DNA from: Nemopilema nomurai
Lineage: Eukaryota; Cnidaria; Scyphozoa; Rhizostomeae; Rhizostomatidae
DNA length: 64,000 bases
Direction: 5' to 3'
NCBI GenBank assembly: GCA_003864495.1
Contig: ML133488.1
Location: 3,012,674 to 3,076,673, forward strand
Shown one piece after another: positions 33,038 through 47,400 of the stretch. Each line of letters starts with the position of its first letter. Position 1 is the stretch's first letter. The notes under the pieces were generated by a model. The model did no database searches, was not told where the DNA came from, and was given only the letters and a program-made list of their open reading frames with translations. A program made the position numbers and the translations under genes.

Positions 33038-33179
33038 ACTGGATTCCAGAAAAAGGGAATGTGCGCAAATCTTTCCCCGGAGCCGGTTAATCGTTGTTTG
33101 GAGGTTGAAAACGAGGCTTTCCCAAAAGAGTAGAAGGTTTCCACATGCTAGGTAATTCAACGATATCAACACAACAAAC

Positions 33180-36100
33180 ATGTCAGCGAACAAGATGAAA
33201 AAGAAGCGAGGAAAGAAGCGCACATCTTCTAGTTTATATGAGGTAAGCAGAACTTCCAGATTGTCTTGCTGTTTCTGTCTCAAAAACTTCACCACTCTAG
33301 CATCTTCGATACAACAATATAAATCCAACATTTGTGGCATCAACTCTCTGACGATAAACTTCCTAACGAGTCAGACCCAAAGATATTTTGAATGTCGAAA
33401 TGTTGTTAACAACTGTTAGTGTAAAAGGGTCGAGGTTTGATATACTGTAGGTTTAGTATACTGTAGTTTTGAGTTTTCTGTCGTACAAAGCTACGTTCTT
33501 TTGGCACAATTTTTGTTCCTATCCCAAGTCAGTTTATCTATTTCATACAAAACCCTGCACTTACCGACAGTAATATCTCTTTCTCATTAAAATGATCTGT
33601 GTTGCAGCTTATTTCACATGCTTTTCTAGTACCACATAAATTCATTTTGGCATCTCCATTTCGACCAAAACGAGCTTGAATTTTATTGTGTATCTAGGTT
33701 TGGACCTTTTTATTCCTATTTTGTAGACAGCCTTAAACATGAAAATGAAAATGAATAAGATAATCATAACTTGGTATGTTTATAGTGCAAGTGACAAATG
33801 ATGTCAAAACATGGGTGACCCTGTAAAAAGGTGATATACAAAGCGTAGAAATTGGATTGACTATTTGGTGAGCAAGGAGCATCCATTCACATAGATAAAA
33901 ATCCTAGTATGATTTAAAACTTCTAGTGCAAATTAAAGTCATGCTTCTCAATTAATCAACAGCATTGTGTATAGTCTAAAATTTTGATTGGATTTTATCC
34001 ACTAATTGATATAAAGCTTACTTTGAATTTGATAGAAAGTGATATAAATGTTGTCAGAATAACTTCTAGGGCCTTGGTAAAGACCATACACCATATGAAA
34101 GGCTTCTTGACTCTATTGATTTCAAGAAGATGGCCAAGGGAACACTTGGAAAGTTTTTGAAAGCAGATGACAAGAGCAATCAACACATTTCTCAAACTCG
34201 GGAGGGATTTGAAGCTGAAGAACAAAATGACACTAATGTAATTGTTAATTTTTCTTTTTAAAAAGACCATTTAATTTTTTCATTACAACTTGTTTCATTT
34301 TTCCCGGCCAAGTTAAGCAAGATAAGTAGTTACTTATTGCTAAGTATTCTATGAAGATGAAGTTATGTTAAACCTTAGGATCAATCTTTCAATGAAGAGC
34401 ATAAGGAAAATGAATCACTCAAGTCAGATGAAGAAGATGTAAATAATGTTGACTTAAATAATGAAAATGAAGAGGTAAATGAATCAGACTCTGAAAATGA
34501 TAGCATCACAGACAAAAGTGAAGTTGAAGTACTTTCAGGTATGTTGAGTATAATTTTGGAACTATTTAGTTCTGAAACACTTTGTCATTTGATTAAAGTG
34601 TCAATCAAATATAATACCTTGAATAGTGTCAAAGTTTTCTACTAAATGCGAACTTTCTGTTTGATGCTTTTTGTTACAAGCTGTTAGGAGTTAGCATTTT
34701 AGGGGGTAGTTAATTTTTAGGGGGAAATTTTCTTGTAAATCTATCTGATTTACCCATCATAATTTCTCCCCAATACATTTATTGATGGCAGTTACTTGAA
34801 GACATATAATGGAATACCTGATACTATAATATAATTAATGGGTCTGTAAATAAAGCAAAATAAATCACATGAAACAATTTTTGCTCCTTGCTATCCATCC
34901 ACTGCACTTATGTGTTTTGTATTAGTGTTTTATATTTATATTATATTGAGTCCACTTTAGGGACAATAAAACATAATTGTTTTGTGCAATACTGGTCCAA
35001 GTTTATGGAGAATGCAAAGAAATGGCAATAGGCAATAAATAATAGCTAGCTCCTCTGAAAGCATTCAATTACGACTTATCTCACATGCATCTTCAAATCT
35101 CTTCGCTTAGAAGATCCTTTCAAAGTTCATTTTGAGAATGTGATTGATGAAGAAGCTGTTGCTAAACTAAAGGAAGGACCATCAGATCGCCGACAGATGC
35201 TGGTAATTTGTTTACATCTATAGTTTTGGTGATTGCTTTCTAAAGAAGTGTTCTGATTGAAATGAGCTAGAAGTCAGTTGACAGTTGCCAAGTCTGTTGA
35301 AAGTATCGAGTTTGGAACTGGCTATAATGGAAAGCTATCAAACATGATTTCACTTGATGCTCAAATTATTGAAAGATGTAACATTGTTTTCACATGCTTA
35401 TTGAAAGATTGTTCTCTGCTGCTTTAGAAGCATTGGTGTACAATTCCTCATGAGATGCTGTTACACGATCAAACATGTGAAAGTAGTTTGCATTAAATCA
35501 AACATAATATGTAATAATCAGATTCATATGGACTGTTAAACCTTGTTTCATATACACTGAGTTATTCATACTCTTATTCTTATAGATTCCTGATTTTGGG
35601 ATGGTAGAAGAAATTGCATCATCTGCCAAAGTTCCCAAATCTGTATATTTCTCTTCTTTTGAAGAGGCTTCTTTGGCTAAAGCAAAGGTTTGCAATCTAA
35701 GTAGTTGCCAGTTTCAATGTCTTTTAATTTTGAAAGTTTTTATCCATGAATGCCTTTGTTGTTATTAATCTCTAAGTTCTTTAGAAGAGCTTCCCAAGAA
35801 CCTTTTATATCTATTTGATGATTTATTATTCAATTCAACAGATAAAAGAAAGATTAACAGAAAGATGGCAGAAAGTCAATCAAAGTATAGCCAAGCAAGG
35901 TTTCTATACAACTGTTTATTATTACAGCAATCAATTGTTTATGGCTAACATTTTCTAAAGAGTAGTCAAATTGTGAACATGCTTGATAGCAAGTGACCTG
36001 CAAGCTTGAAGCAAACCTTCATATTTTTTAATTCTGATTCTTTTATTTTCACAGGTACATTCACTGAGCTCCAGAATTCACTCTTTAACCACATAAATTG

Positions 36101-39100
36101 CTATAAGGTAATACACTGCCAATGTTTAAAACTAACTTCTCATCAAAACTAACTTCTCTCAAGCATTAGGCTTGTTTTCGTTAGGCTTCAATTAATATGC
36201 TTTTTCATTGTGTCATGCAGGAATCCATTTCCATTTGTTTACCTTTTTGCAGGATGTGTTCTATTCTCAAAGGGATTTTGACAATGGCGAAGAAATTAGG
36301 AAGCTGTACTGTCTTCATGCTTTAAATCATGTTTTAAAGTATGCAATTGTTTTTATCTTGATCAGAAAGTCTAATGTCTTTCCTATAGTTTTATAAGTAA
36401 TCAATATGTTTAGGTATCAAGCCCTTCATTTTCGCATCATTTTTTTAATACATTTATAAACATTGTTACTAAATACTGCTTTTTGCAAATTTTGATGCTT
36501 TTTCAAGTTTGAACCTGTAAATTCATTATCAAGATTTGTTATGCAAATGTCAATAAAGATTTATGCTATATTTTAAAAAGGTTTATTATATATTACTTTT
36601 TTATGCACAAGGTTGCAGCAAGATGCGAATTTATTGAGTCTCTACCACATTTGATGCAAAGTTGCCAAATTTGCTTTTCTAGGACTAGATCTCGAATTTT
36701 AAAGAACAATGCAAAGATTGTTCAGTCACAAAAGGAAAACACACCTACTCCGTAAGGCCTTTGTGTTTGCAAAATTTCTAACTTAAATATTCTTTGTCAT
36801 TTTGTCTTTGTCAATCTTAAGAAGCAGCTCATTATTTTTGCGTTAAAATTGCATGCTTTCACCTTAATACATGATTGTTAAGTCACAGTATTAATATTGA
36901 TACAGTTTAGCAATGGTGTATATTTGTATCACGCCAGTATTTTTTCCAAGCAACCACCAATCTGTTTTATTAGTTAATGAAGTAATATGAGCTGGAAAAA
37001 TAAGTATTGATATAATATATATTATATACAAACGATTTCTTATGTGAACTCTTCCCACATGACACATATCCCTTTTTGACCGACATTGAATATTTGCCTT
37101 TTAACATCAAATTCAATTCAATAACATCAAACTTGTTGTATTTCCTTTTATTGATACTTGTGCTATTATTTCCTTAATATATCATCTCCTCTAGTGAATT
37201 CAGAGATCAAGGCCTCACCCGACCAAAGGTGCTTGTGTTAGTGCCGTTTCGTGACTGTGCGCTGCGCATCATCAACTCAATAATACAGCTTGCCCTCCCT
37301 ACGGAGGAGAAGGTGAGCTTCGCGACCTTTGTAATGCAAAGTTTTCCATTTTAGGCTTAACTCCCTCACCTTCTTAGTAGCTTCTAAATGGCACTTATAT
37401 CTTGCCATTATTATTATCAATGGGGAGGGCGTCTCCAAAAAGGGGGTATCACCGAGCTGTGACGTATCATCCGGGTCCCCCAATGGCAGCCTTCTTTTTT
37501 CCTCCGTATCTTCAGCACCCACCACTCTCTTATGCAAGATGTTTCAACTGATTTGTGCCAGGGCTAAAAAATACTGGTATCTATTTGAAAGTAGAAATCT
37601 AGGTCAAGTGGCCAACCTGATATTAGCTGCTTGAATTATTTTTATTTTATACTGTTACTTATATTTTTACGAGCCATTGATTTGAGCCTACTATTTTTAA
37701 CAGCGTTCCTTCTTGGCACTGCAGTTAAACGCGGAAACCGTTATGTTTCTGAGTTCCTTTGGTCTCTATATGGTTCTCGATTTCAAACAGTACTCGTCAA
37801 ATGTTGTTGTAAAATCTATTGCCTCTTGGAATAACGTGTTTCTCATTTACCTTGATCTGAAATGTGAAATTTTAGCCAGTGATTCATTTTGCCATTTTTC
37901 AGGCTCAAGTCATGAACAAAAAAAGGTTTTATGACGAATTCAAGGATACTTCAGAGCCAGAGAACAGCCAACGCTACATGCCGGGTAAGATGATTAAGGT
38001 TTCTCTAGTTCAGTAAGGGCTGCAGGGTTCTATACGGGCAAGTTGCAGATCAGGCGCCCGGGAGTGTGTACCAGTCAAACCTCAACAGTGCATTACAGCC
38101 TCTGTTAATCCGATCAAACGCCTCTCTGCTCCTTTGCCAACGCGTGCAATTCATCTTTACCTTCCAAATCTCTTGCCTGCGTCTCGCAATACCAATGCTG
38201 CCCCTCTGTCTGGGTCATTATCATCATCATGACCATAACCCTCGAAGAGACCGTTGGTGCACCTACATATGAACATCCCTCTTCCATCTCATTCTGTCTT
38301 CTGTTCTCGATGCTTCCGTTATGCTCAGACCAGTGCATTGTCTAATATCATCGCTCCAAATTCTCTCAAGCCTTCCCACTTTCCTGCTTCCTTCTGTGCA
38401 TAATGGACTTACAGATGGCTTCTTTTTTCCTGGTAACCTGCCCAAACCACTTTAGCTTCCGCGTCTACAATAACCAAGAGGTTTTCGATTTGTCCACATT
38501 GTCGTTGGATTTCACCTTTAACAAATTCGTTAGGTTTTCTATCCTTCCAAGATATTCAAAGAATTCTTTCTGTCTGGCTGCGGCAGTATATTTTGCTTAT
38601 ATGCAAGTGCTCTTTTTGTTTATAGAAGATTTCAAGGCCATGTTTCATGGAAATACAGACGATTGTTTCCGCATCGGAGTAACAGTGATGAGGCGAGCTT
38701 TGAAGCTGTTTGGAGATTTCTACTCAAGCGATATCATAGTGGCTTCTCCACTTGGACTGCGAATGATTATCGGAGGAGAGGGGTATGCTATAGACTCTTC
38801 TGTTTTGGATTTTGATGCGGATTGTCTCGGTATTCTTACAGACAAGGAATCACACGCATTTAAGCAGAATCACATGCATACGGTCTCAAGTTTGCCATTT
38901 TGTCGTCAAGATTTACTCGTAGATGTATCTTCGTTCAGAGTCATTCCATATCAAATCCCAATATTTTTCTAACTTTTGCAACCCACCACCTCAGATTTTG
39001 CGGATTTTTGACACAAATAGGAATATGAGTATGATATAAAACAAATTTCACCTTAAAATGAAAAAACGTTCAGAAAATATGGACATTGGAAGTTGATTAG

Positions 39101-42100
39101 GTTTTGGCTTAATTGGTGAACCGTTGCAACTAAAAATATCTGTGTGGTGAATGTTTAAATGGCAACTGTGTTAGGAATTTGAATGTCAATTTGAATGTTG
39201 ATTCGTGGCAAAAAATTGTCTTGTGACATTTGGCAGTTTAAAAAGCCCATTTCTTAGAAACGGTTGGTCATATGGAGCTGAATTTTTTCGTTTCTAATTA
39301 GTATCTAAATGTGGTTCAAAAATCATTAAAATCTGAGATAGTGGGTTACATGGTCATGATGAATTGACATGGAATGACTCATTAAGTTTCTGCACATTCT
39401 AAATAGAAGGAACACGTTTCTGTAAAGAATTTAGATGATTAGGTAAAGAAAAGATTGTTTGATAAAGGAATTTTTATATTTTTGAAAGCAAATTTTGTAA
39501 GATAATAATAATTCTGTAGCATGATATTCATCTAAAAGAATCTCAATTTTTGTTAGGGAAATGCCAGTTTTTAGTTAAATTGGCGCGAACGACCAGCTCT
39601 GTTACCTTTCTTTAAAACCTTTTATGATTTCTTGAATACTTTCTTAAACAGGGAAAAGAAGCGAGAATATGACTTCTTGTCGTCAATCGAGCTCCTGATT
39701 GTGGACCAAGCAGATGTCTTTCAAATGCAGAATTGGGAACACGTTCTAGTAGGAATTAACACACACTTCAAATATATTAAATTTTGATCTATAGCTTTTA
39801 TTCTCTGATTTTACGATCTTCTTTGATTACCCATGTACTGAGTACCTTGTACTTCTACTGTTATAATACTTATGTATTTCGACTAATATAAATACGGTGT
39901 ATATTGGCCAATATTTTCAGTCAAATTTTAACTCAATTAGTTTTCTGATTGCAATCTGAATGCAATATTTCTATTGCAATACTGAGTTTTTTTGTACTTT
40001 TGAAAATATTTTTGCTCTATATACAATGCCAAGCGATGAATATTTCAAGTTAAAGAGTACGTGTTGTATGCACGATAGCCAATCATTTTAGATAATCGTT
40101 TTACTCTTTTCTTAGGACATCTTCAATCATCTGAATCTGCAGCCGAGGCAAGCTCGAGATACTGACTTTTCAAGAGTAAGAATGTGGGCTTTGAATTCAT
40201 GGTAGGATCCATACTAAGTACTTCTGTTCACAAATTTTCCTATTGTTTGTACGTTGTGAAAGTTGTTTAATATGAATGTGCCAGCTGAGATCTAAGCGTG
40301 GACAAGTTCTGAAAGGGGTACCATTGCAAATTCAATCAACATCAAATTTGTTTGATTAACGAGTCATTATAGCTCTAACGATAGTTCTTCGATTCCGATT
40401 TCTTGATCTTTTCCCCTTCCATGTTATGCTACATACCAAAGCTACATTTTCATGCCCTAATCTTTCCACAAATTAATTAACACCATGTAACTATCATTCT
40501 TTTAAGGAGAGTAGTGTCGTTCGGTTTTGACTGCCCAGTAAATGAAAGACGAAAAAATCGAGATAATATTGAGGCGTTTCATGTTTCATGTACTTTTGGC
40601 AGAAGCAGTAGACTTTTACAGACGAACCACTCGCTTTTAACGAATTGTACTGGAAATCAGAGAACGTATGTGTAGGAGAAGTCTTAGCGAAGATTGTGCT
40701 CACATTCATCAATTTTTGTCTCTAGGTCACGATTCTATCGACAGACACTGCTTTTTAGCAGCTCAGTCTCACCTGAACTGAATTCTCTTTTCAACAAATA
40801 CTGCTGCAGTATCTTTTTCAAGTTACTTCGTTTCGACCGACCATCAGGAATTCTGTTTACCAATTTCGAATACCTTTCTAGAAAGTCTTTTATTACGACA
40901 TTTCAGTTTGTTTAAATGAATCTTTTGGAACCTTTTGGCTTATATAGGAAATTTTAAATGACCAACATTGATTGCATCCCTTTTCATTTAGAGAATTGTT
41001 TATTACGTTTGATATTCATTGTTTACCAACTTGACTATAAGATTACGCCGGAAAGGTTAGAATCAAAGCACCATCTCTCTCGGGTTCTGTCAGACAAGTT
41101 GTGTTGCAAATCCCTCAGGTGAGAACAGTGTTTTGTTATTACTATGAGTGGGAGAAGTCACCCTAAACTTTGTCTAAGAATCACAATAAAGGGTAGGATA
41201 ATCGTAAAAGCTACTGCCCATAGTCGAGCTCTTTCGTCATTTCTGTTTTGGTCTCAGCACACTGAATTATACCATGCTTATACAAGATCAATTATTAGTT
41301 TTTTAAACACCGAGAATGGAATTTGTGTTTGGTGTTTCGCGATTTCGAGCCAACGAGTTGGAGATTTGTGCTGTGTTGCAGGTCTTTCACCGGATTGATT
41401 GCAAGTCGCTGGACATCGATGCTGATAAGAGATTTGAATACTTCGTTAAAAAGGTACGATGACGAAAAATTGTTGCATTAGGAGTAATTCATCTACTGTG
41501 TATTGCATGGGTTTTCTACTGAATTTGAAGTCATTCCTACTAACAGTTCAAGCACAGAGCTTGAAAGTTGTAGTTTGCAAATGAAGGTACACCTGCGTTT
41601 TGTGCATCTGTTAGGGGCAAATCTCTCTTACATAGACCTAGCTATGTTTTTCTAATCATAGGACAGATTAAGTGAATGCTTTGTTCTGGCCACACTATAG
41701 GACGGAATTTAGCTATCCAGGTAGTGGTGTTGCCCGACAGATGCGCTTCATCCGATTTGGCGCTGGATATTTTCGAGTCACCCTCTTTGATAAGTAGACC
41801 TTGGAAAATATTTTTGATTGCATGCTTGCCTTATTTTCAGTTATGAATGACTTTTCTCAGGTGCTACCCGAACTAAAGACCCCACTGAACAAAAGCACTG
41901 CGATTTTCATACCATCGTACTTTGACTTTGTTCGCGTACGGAATTATTTCAAGAAAGAAGAGCTCGATTTTTCGCAAATAAATGAGTGAGTTATCCAGAT
42001 TAATGCCTCTCATAATCATCGTTCTTGCGGCTTTTGCTAATCCAGCAAAGGGTTTTATCCTGCATCAATGTCCGAAAATCGCAAATAATGCTTATTAATA

Positions 42101-43180
42101 ATGCAACATATTGACGTCACTAGTTGAGTTTTGTTGTTTACATAACATCGTTTGTGTCAGCTGTCCACTTTGTCCTTTGACCTTTAAACTATTGATGTAT
42201 GATTAGGTCTTTTGTCAAGTTTATTCTTGTTTAATTTTCCCAAAACAACCTAAGCTTGAATTTCTGGCTCCCTGAATAAGCGACCCCTGTCAAATTTCTT
42301 TTTTTAAATAAGCACCCCGGGTGCTAATTTCATCGGTATCCCCCCCTTCTGCTCTCAGCGGTGCCAATCACGTGATTTTGTTCCGCAGGTACTCTGAGCG
42401 GTCCAACATTTCACGCGCGAGGACCAAGTTCACCCAGAAGCAGAGCCATTTCCTGCTCTTCACCGAGCGCTTCTACTTCTTCTACAGGTATCCTTTGCGA
42501 CCTCTCTTTTCATTTTACTGCATCGGATTGAGGGTGGATTGCACCAGTTCGTTTACCCATCCATTTAGGACATCTCGAAAGTTTTGTTTAGCGTCTGTCA
42601 GGTCTAATGCAAACAAAGAAAAAAGAAGCGAATCGTCAGTTGTCAAATTTATTTCTCATTCTCAGGTTTTGAATCGCCAAATAGATTAAATGTGGGTGGA
42701 TACAAGAAAGGGATATAAATTATATTTGTGATTTATGTTTTTCTGCTACTCGTGGTCTAAATTGGCAATCAAAGATCGGTAGCTTTTTTGATGACAAAAT
42801 TACTCCGGATTTATCTTGAGTACCGATTTGTGTGTAAAAGTTCACGAAAAGTAAACTTTGCTCAGCTTAATGGGTTTTTTAAAATTAATTTTTCTTCTTT
42901 TGATTTTCGTGCTAGGAGTAAACTTTTGTTTTTCTTTTCTAGATACCGTGTTCGGGGAATAAAGAATCTCGTCTTCTACCAGCTTCCTCTGAACCCTGTG
43001 TTCTTTCCCGAGATCATAAATTATATGGACGCAGATTCTGGAGGCGCATCGAATTCAACCTGCACTGTTATATATAGCAAGTTCGACAGCAACAGGCTTG
43101 AGGCTATCACAGGGACACAGAAGTGCAAGCAAATTCTCGTATCTCCAAAAAGCATACACATGATTGTAGCAGGCAATTGA
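33180..43180 (+). CDS. UTP25: UTP25 small-subunit processome component (20 exons)
   Basis: Exons: 33180-33242, 34070-34237, 34379-34538, 35111-35202, 35586-35687, 35842-35899, 36055-36107, 36253-36338, 36683-36751, 37195-37312, 37903-37984, 38626-38782, 39652-39748, 40116-40201, 40726-40808, 41042-41118, 41382-41453, 41861-41985, 42389-42487 and 42943-43180. All phases agree, giving 694 aa (human about 756). A lysine-rich start ([10 protein letters not shown]) and an acidic region (about 75-130) precede a helicase-like fold: VLVLVPFRD near 296, ASPLGLR near 390, IVDQAD near 421 (a degenerate DEAD box), [18 protein letters not shown], then [20 protein letters not shown]. Family role: nucleolar U3 snoRNP-associated factor for 18S rRNA maturation, known in vertebrates as Def/DIEXF. 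Motifs for ATP hydrolysis are not intact. AATAAA is at 43877-43882. Confidence 0.96.
38210..38605 (-). pseudogene. LINE ORF2 C-terminal fragment in UTP25 intron 11
   Basis: On the - strand the pieces read [44 protein letters not shown] and [15 protein letters not shown], across frame changes and a TGA. These are the conserved C-terminal blocks (WFGH..R, GRP...W.DDI..WTG, A.DR..WR) of LINE ORF2 proteins. The 3' end runs into an ATGATG-type tail near 38220. It is 5' truncated and dead, in antisense to the host gene. Confidence 0.8.
42265..42345. repeat. AATAAGCGCCCC-type repeat remnant
   Basis: GAATAAGCGACCCCTGTC and AAATAAGCACCCCGGGTGCT are adjacent variants of one word in UTP25 intron 18. 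The second contains the palindrome AGCACCCCGGGTGCT. It looks like a decayed MITE end. No partner end was found. Confidence 0.4.
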
Positions 43181-44416
43181 ATGTATTTCGTAATACGTAG
43201 CTCGCAGATATTTGTATGTATATGTGACCAGAGGCACTGTGTTTTGTTGTGGGTTTTCATAAAATGTGTTCACTTTTGTCGTTATTCTGCAGAAATTGTC
43301 AAGTACGTAACGGAATTCCAGCTTGGACATTTACTTTTTCTTTGACCTACTGAACATCTAATCAAGAATGATTCACTTCCGCCATTGATTTTTAAGAAAA
43401 AGATTTCCATTCGAAGGTGTTTCTCTTTCGGTTGTACAATATGACAGTACACCTTTCCGCTCTGTCAACTTGTTTTCAGTAGAGTCAGTTTGATTTATGT
43501 TTTTTTTAGTTTGAATGGACATCATTCTCATCGTATCATAGATGAGCATCATAGTATCAAAGTGAATTTGTTAAATTATTGATGATCCTTGCATTTCTAA
43601 TTTATCAAGATGTAACTTCTAGTATTTTTCACTGTTTTGGACCTACCGTTTCCTTGATGTTACGAGAAATCTACACAATCATGCGATCTTATCAAAATCT
43701 ACATTCTTCAATTTACGCTCTTTCAGTGGTACTCTATCTTGCTCGAGCTTTCGATAGACAGTCTATTTGAGGCCAAGTATATTCATTTTTACGGATATTT
43801 GAATAAGATAGATGCGAATGATAATGGAAGTCAGCAAACCCAATGTTGAAATGCCTGTTTTTTGAAAAAAAGTTACAATAAATCACGCAAATCGAATTTG
43901 ATATCGAAAAAGTAATGTTCACTGGCCGGTTTTTCAAGCTGTGATTTTTCAAGAAATTCCTTTTGTTGAATATGCTGTGTATTTTCCATTGTCGTGTTGA
44001 TTGGGGATAGGAGGTAACACGGTCTCTTAACATTCAACGGAGTATTGTTTCTTTTTAAACTACATGAAGTAGCTGTATTTGAACTCTATGTTTTCGAAGA
44101 AGAAGCGAGCTAGATGTTTACAAATACTTTTCTTTGTTGAGATCAGTTTTGCCAGGATTTCCAAAGCATTTGAGATGAGACGTTATACAGTGCCCTATCT
44201 CATGAATGAATACCACGAAACAGTCTTGTAGGGATTCGAAATTTTGTTTATTCCTTTTCCTTCCCTTCTGCAATCTTCATATGTATTTTTGTTTGCTTGA
44301 AAAGTGCAATCTTCAAAAGTGCACATTGGTGGTCACAAGTCAATGGCCGCTGCGTTTTCCCTGTAGCCGCCAATTCACTTCATCATCCCTTGCTGTTAAA
44401 CTCCCATGTTTTCAAG
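43181..44416. other. Intergenic between UTP25 and MBIP
   Basis: AT-rich, with the UTP25 polyadenylation signal at 43877-43882. No other gene or RNA was seen. The MBIP promoter must lie in the last few hundred bases but has no obvious TATA box. Confidence 0.5.
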
Positions 44417-47400
44417 ATGGCTGCTGTTGGCGCGTGGACTCCGATTACCGCCGATTTCTTAACGCAAACCACGGCTACAAGTGACTTGATTATAGCCAAA
44501 ATGGAAGAATATTTAATCAGGGCAGGTTTTTTACGATTTTCTTCTCTTTTCCTTGCCCATCTTCATTTTTCATCAAAATGGAGCATGGAAGAGGCTTACA
44601 TCATCACCAGGGCCCAACGACGGATTAGATTAGATTATCATCACTCATTTGAAGTTTTCCAAAGTTGTTTGTGCATTGCTTCGCTATATATTCAGAACAT
44701 TACCTTTGTTGTTAAATTATACATCAGGTCATGTTGTAACCACCAACCCAGCAGCGTGTGTAGCAGTGCAAGCTTCCAACACTTCTGCTACCATATCTGA
44801 TATTGCAAACGTGCAACTCCTTATTTTATAGAACTTAAATTATCTAAGGTTTGAAACTGAACCTAAATTTGCACTAATTCAATGTATGTGGACATACAGG
44901 ACAAGGGCTTTTTTGTCTAGACCAAGATTTACAAAAACTTAAGCTGAACAGGAGATGGATAAGAGCTTGAGTGTATTTTTTGTTCCTATATGGAAACTTT
45001 TGAGAAAATGCAAACAAAGCCTTTTATCTCTGGTAGGTTTTTGGATATCCAAAGGCATTCTTGATGGTGCTAGCAAAAGCATCTTTTGGGCGTCAGCCTA
45101 TTCCAATAGTCAATTACGAGCTCTTTGTCACAAAAACTTGGAAGTTTCTCAAAGAAGTTCAGGTTAGTTACTGCAAAGGATTCTAATAACTTTGCATATT
45201 TGAAAATTTGCTTTTCTTTCCCATGCATTTCATTATTTGAAAATATATAATGGGGGCTTTCGTTACATTTTTCTTATTTATATTTTACCTTCATATCATA
45301 TCATGAAACTTTGCTGTTTGACGTTTTTTACAGATCGATAAGTTTTGATTTTGCATGATCAAAAATAGAGCTTCATTGATATTAGCATACTGGGGTGGCT
45401 TAGCAATATTTGATCCTGTTTGAAAAATATTAGTTCGTATTTGATTTATCAAAGAGAATGGCCATCTGATTCTTTAAACACATACTTTTTCCTTTGGGAT
45501 CAGTCAAGGACACAAATAGATGATGTTTAGTTTTATCCCCAATTCTCTCAGAAACAAAAGATCCCATGTAATTTTCCTATGGCTGATTTACTTGCTAAGT
45601 TTTGTTGCATTTCAGGATATAATAAATGTGCTGTCTCCAATATCAAGTGAAGTTACTGTAGCAACTGGAAATACTCCTTCATATCATCACATAGGTAGGC
45701 GTTTATTTCTGAAGCTGAAAAGAAGTACTTTTTGGTCAACTAAATAGTTTTGCCACAAATTTAAAACTTAAAAGCAAAATTGAAAGTTCTTTTCAATCCC
45801 ATATAAATTAACTCTGTGAAGTTTTGCAATTGACCTTTTAAACAGTTTTGAATTTATTTTCAAGCCATGCAAAAAGGCTTGTCATTTAGCCTAATTACAC
45901 AAAATGCATTCTATTGAATGAAAGTTTCTGAATAATGGATTTATAGTACAAAGAAACTTTTAATTTCAGAGAATGATTTCAAGTCATTAAAAGCCATTTG
46001 CCACAAACGGGAGAGGGGGGGGGGGGGGGGGGGCTTGAGCCGAAAGGTCTTTGGTTGGAATTACTCCACAGCTGTACAGCTATCCAGAATGAAGCGTTAG
46101 CTAATCAGTAATTCAAAAATGTGGCACAAGGGGTGACAACTTGCACTGTTATGCTCAGTTCAGTGTCAACTTGCTTACATGAAAAAATGAGTTTCCACCT
46201 ATGGAGACAACTAATCTTAGCAATTCTGAATTGGTTTAGATTGAATTTTGAATTTTTGCAGTGATAGCATCTTGGTCATTTTTTGCTCAATACAGTAAGT
46301 CTTCACATGTGAAATTGTCTTTACGTTGGTATTTAAAAAAGAACGAAATCAACAAGGCATGATTAGAGTTCGCGATAACTTGTTCTTGGCCCAGTGGGCG
46401 TTAATGTAAGAAAATATATCATTCAGATGTCCTATGTAACACTTTCTATTTTCATAAATGTTTTCTTCTCCAGGAACGCAAACTGAAGATAATGAGAGGG
46501 AAAATTCACTTGTCCAAATTACTGCTAGCACAGAAGAGGTTTGTAATAATGACTGCATTTAGAAAATTAAAGGAGATTGTACATTAGTCAGGTTGGCCCA
46601 TAAATGCTTGTATTCTATGCAAAACGTAAGACAAAGGTTGTCGCAAGGAAAACAACAGGAAAGAAAAAGTAATGCATTGGCGGGGAATCGAACCCCGGTC
46701 TCCCGCGTGGCAGGCGAGAATTCTACCACTGAACCACCAATGCGTTGTATGCGTATGGTTAAAACTTTCGTTATAACCCATTTCGCATCAATTGTTTATT
46801 TCCTATTTCCAAGGGCTATCTATAGGTACACTAAAAGTATACATTTAATGAATCTAGCTACACTCTTTTTTACAAAAGTATAATCTATAACTATATTGAG
46901 GCTCAAAATTGCTTAAATTTAAGAATATTCTAAGACCGGCTCATGACAGGCTCAACTTTCATCAAAACTAAAATCTCTCATTTTTATGAGTTTTCTCCCA
47001 AAGCAAAACAACTGTCAATTTGACGTTAAGACTTGAAAAAGACACCTTCAATTGAAAGTTTCAACCAAAGTATTCATCAGTTATGACTTCATACATATAT
47101 TTATATGGAAATAGTGCTGTCTGTAGACTGTAGATTGAGTAATATTTTTCTTTGATCTTAAGGCGTATTTTCAGCTTGTTCTAGGCAAGAATAATGATAA
47201 CATTGAGGGTAGGCGAAAAATTAGGTATTCTTAAAAAGTATGCACATGTACATTTTTAATAACTTCAGTTTATATTTTAACTGACTTTTCTTAGAAGATT
47301 GATTGAGAAACTTTGTGTAAAGAGCTATTACTAAAAATTCATGAAGTTAAGGCTGTGCAGCTGAAAAAGCTACACGGAGCACCTCAATACGATCCTTTTA

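Noticed and set aside
37277..37537. - strand 86-codon ORF in UTP25 intron 10
   Set aside because: It overlaps the end of UTP25 exon 10 and has low-complexity content. There is no acceptor or donor to support an exon.
46584..46781. - strand ORF with WWFSGRILACHAGDRGSIPR
   Set aside because: It is a translation through the tRNA-Gly gene.
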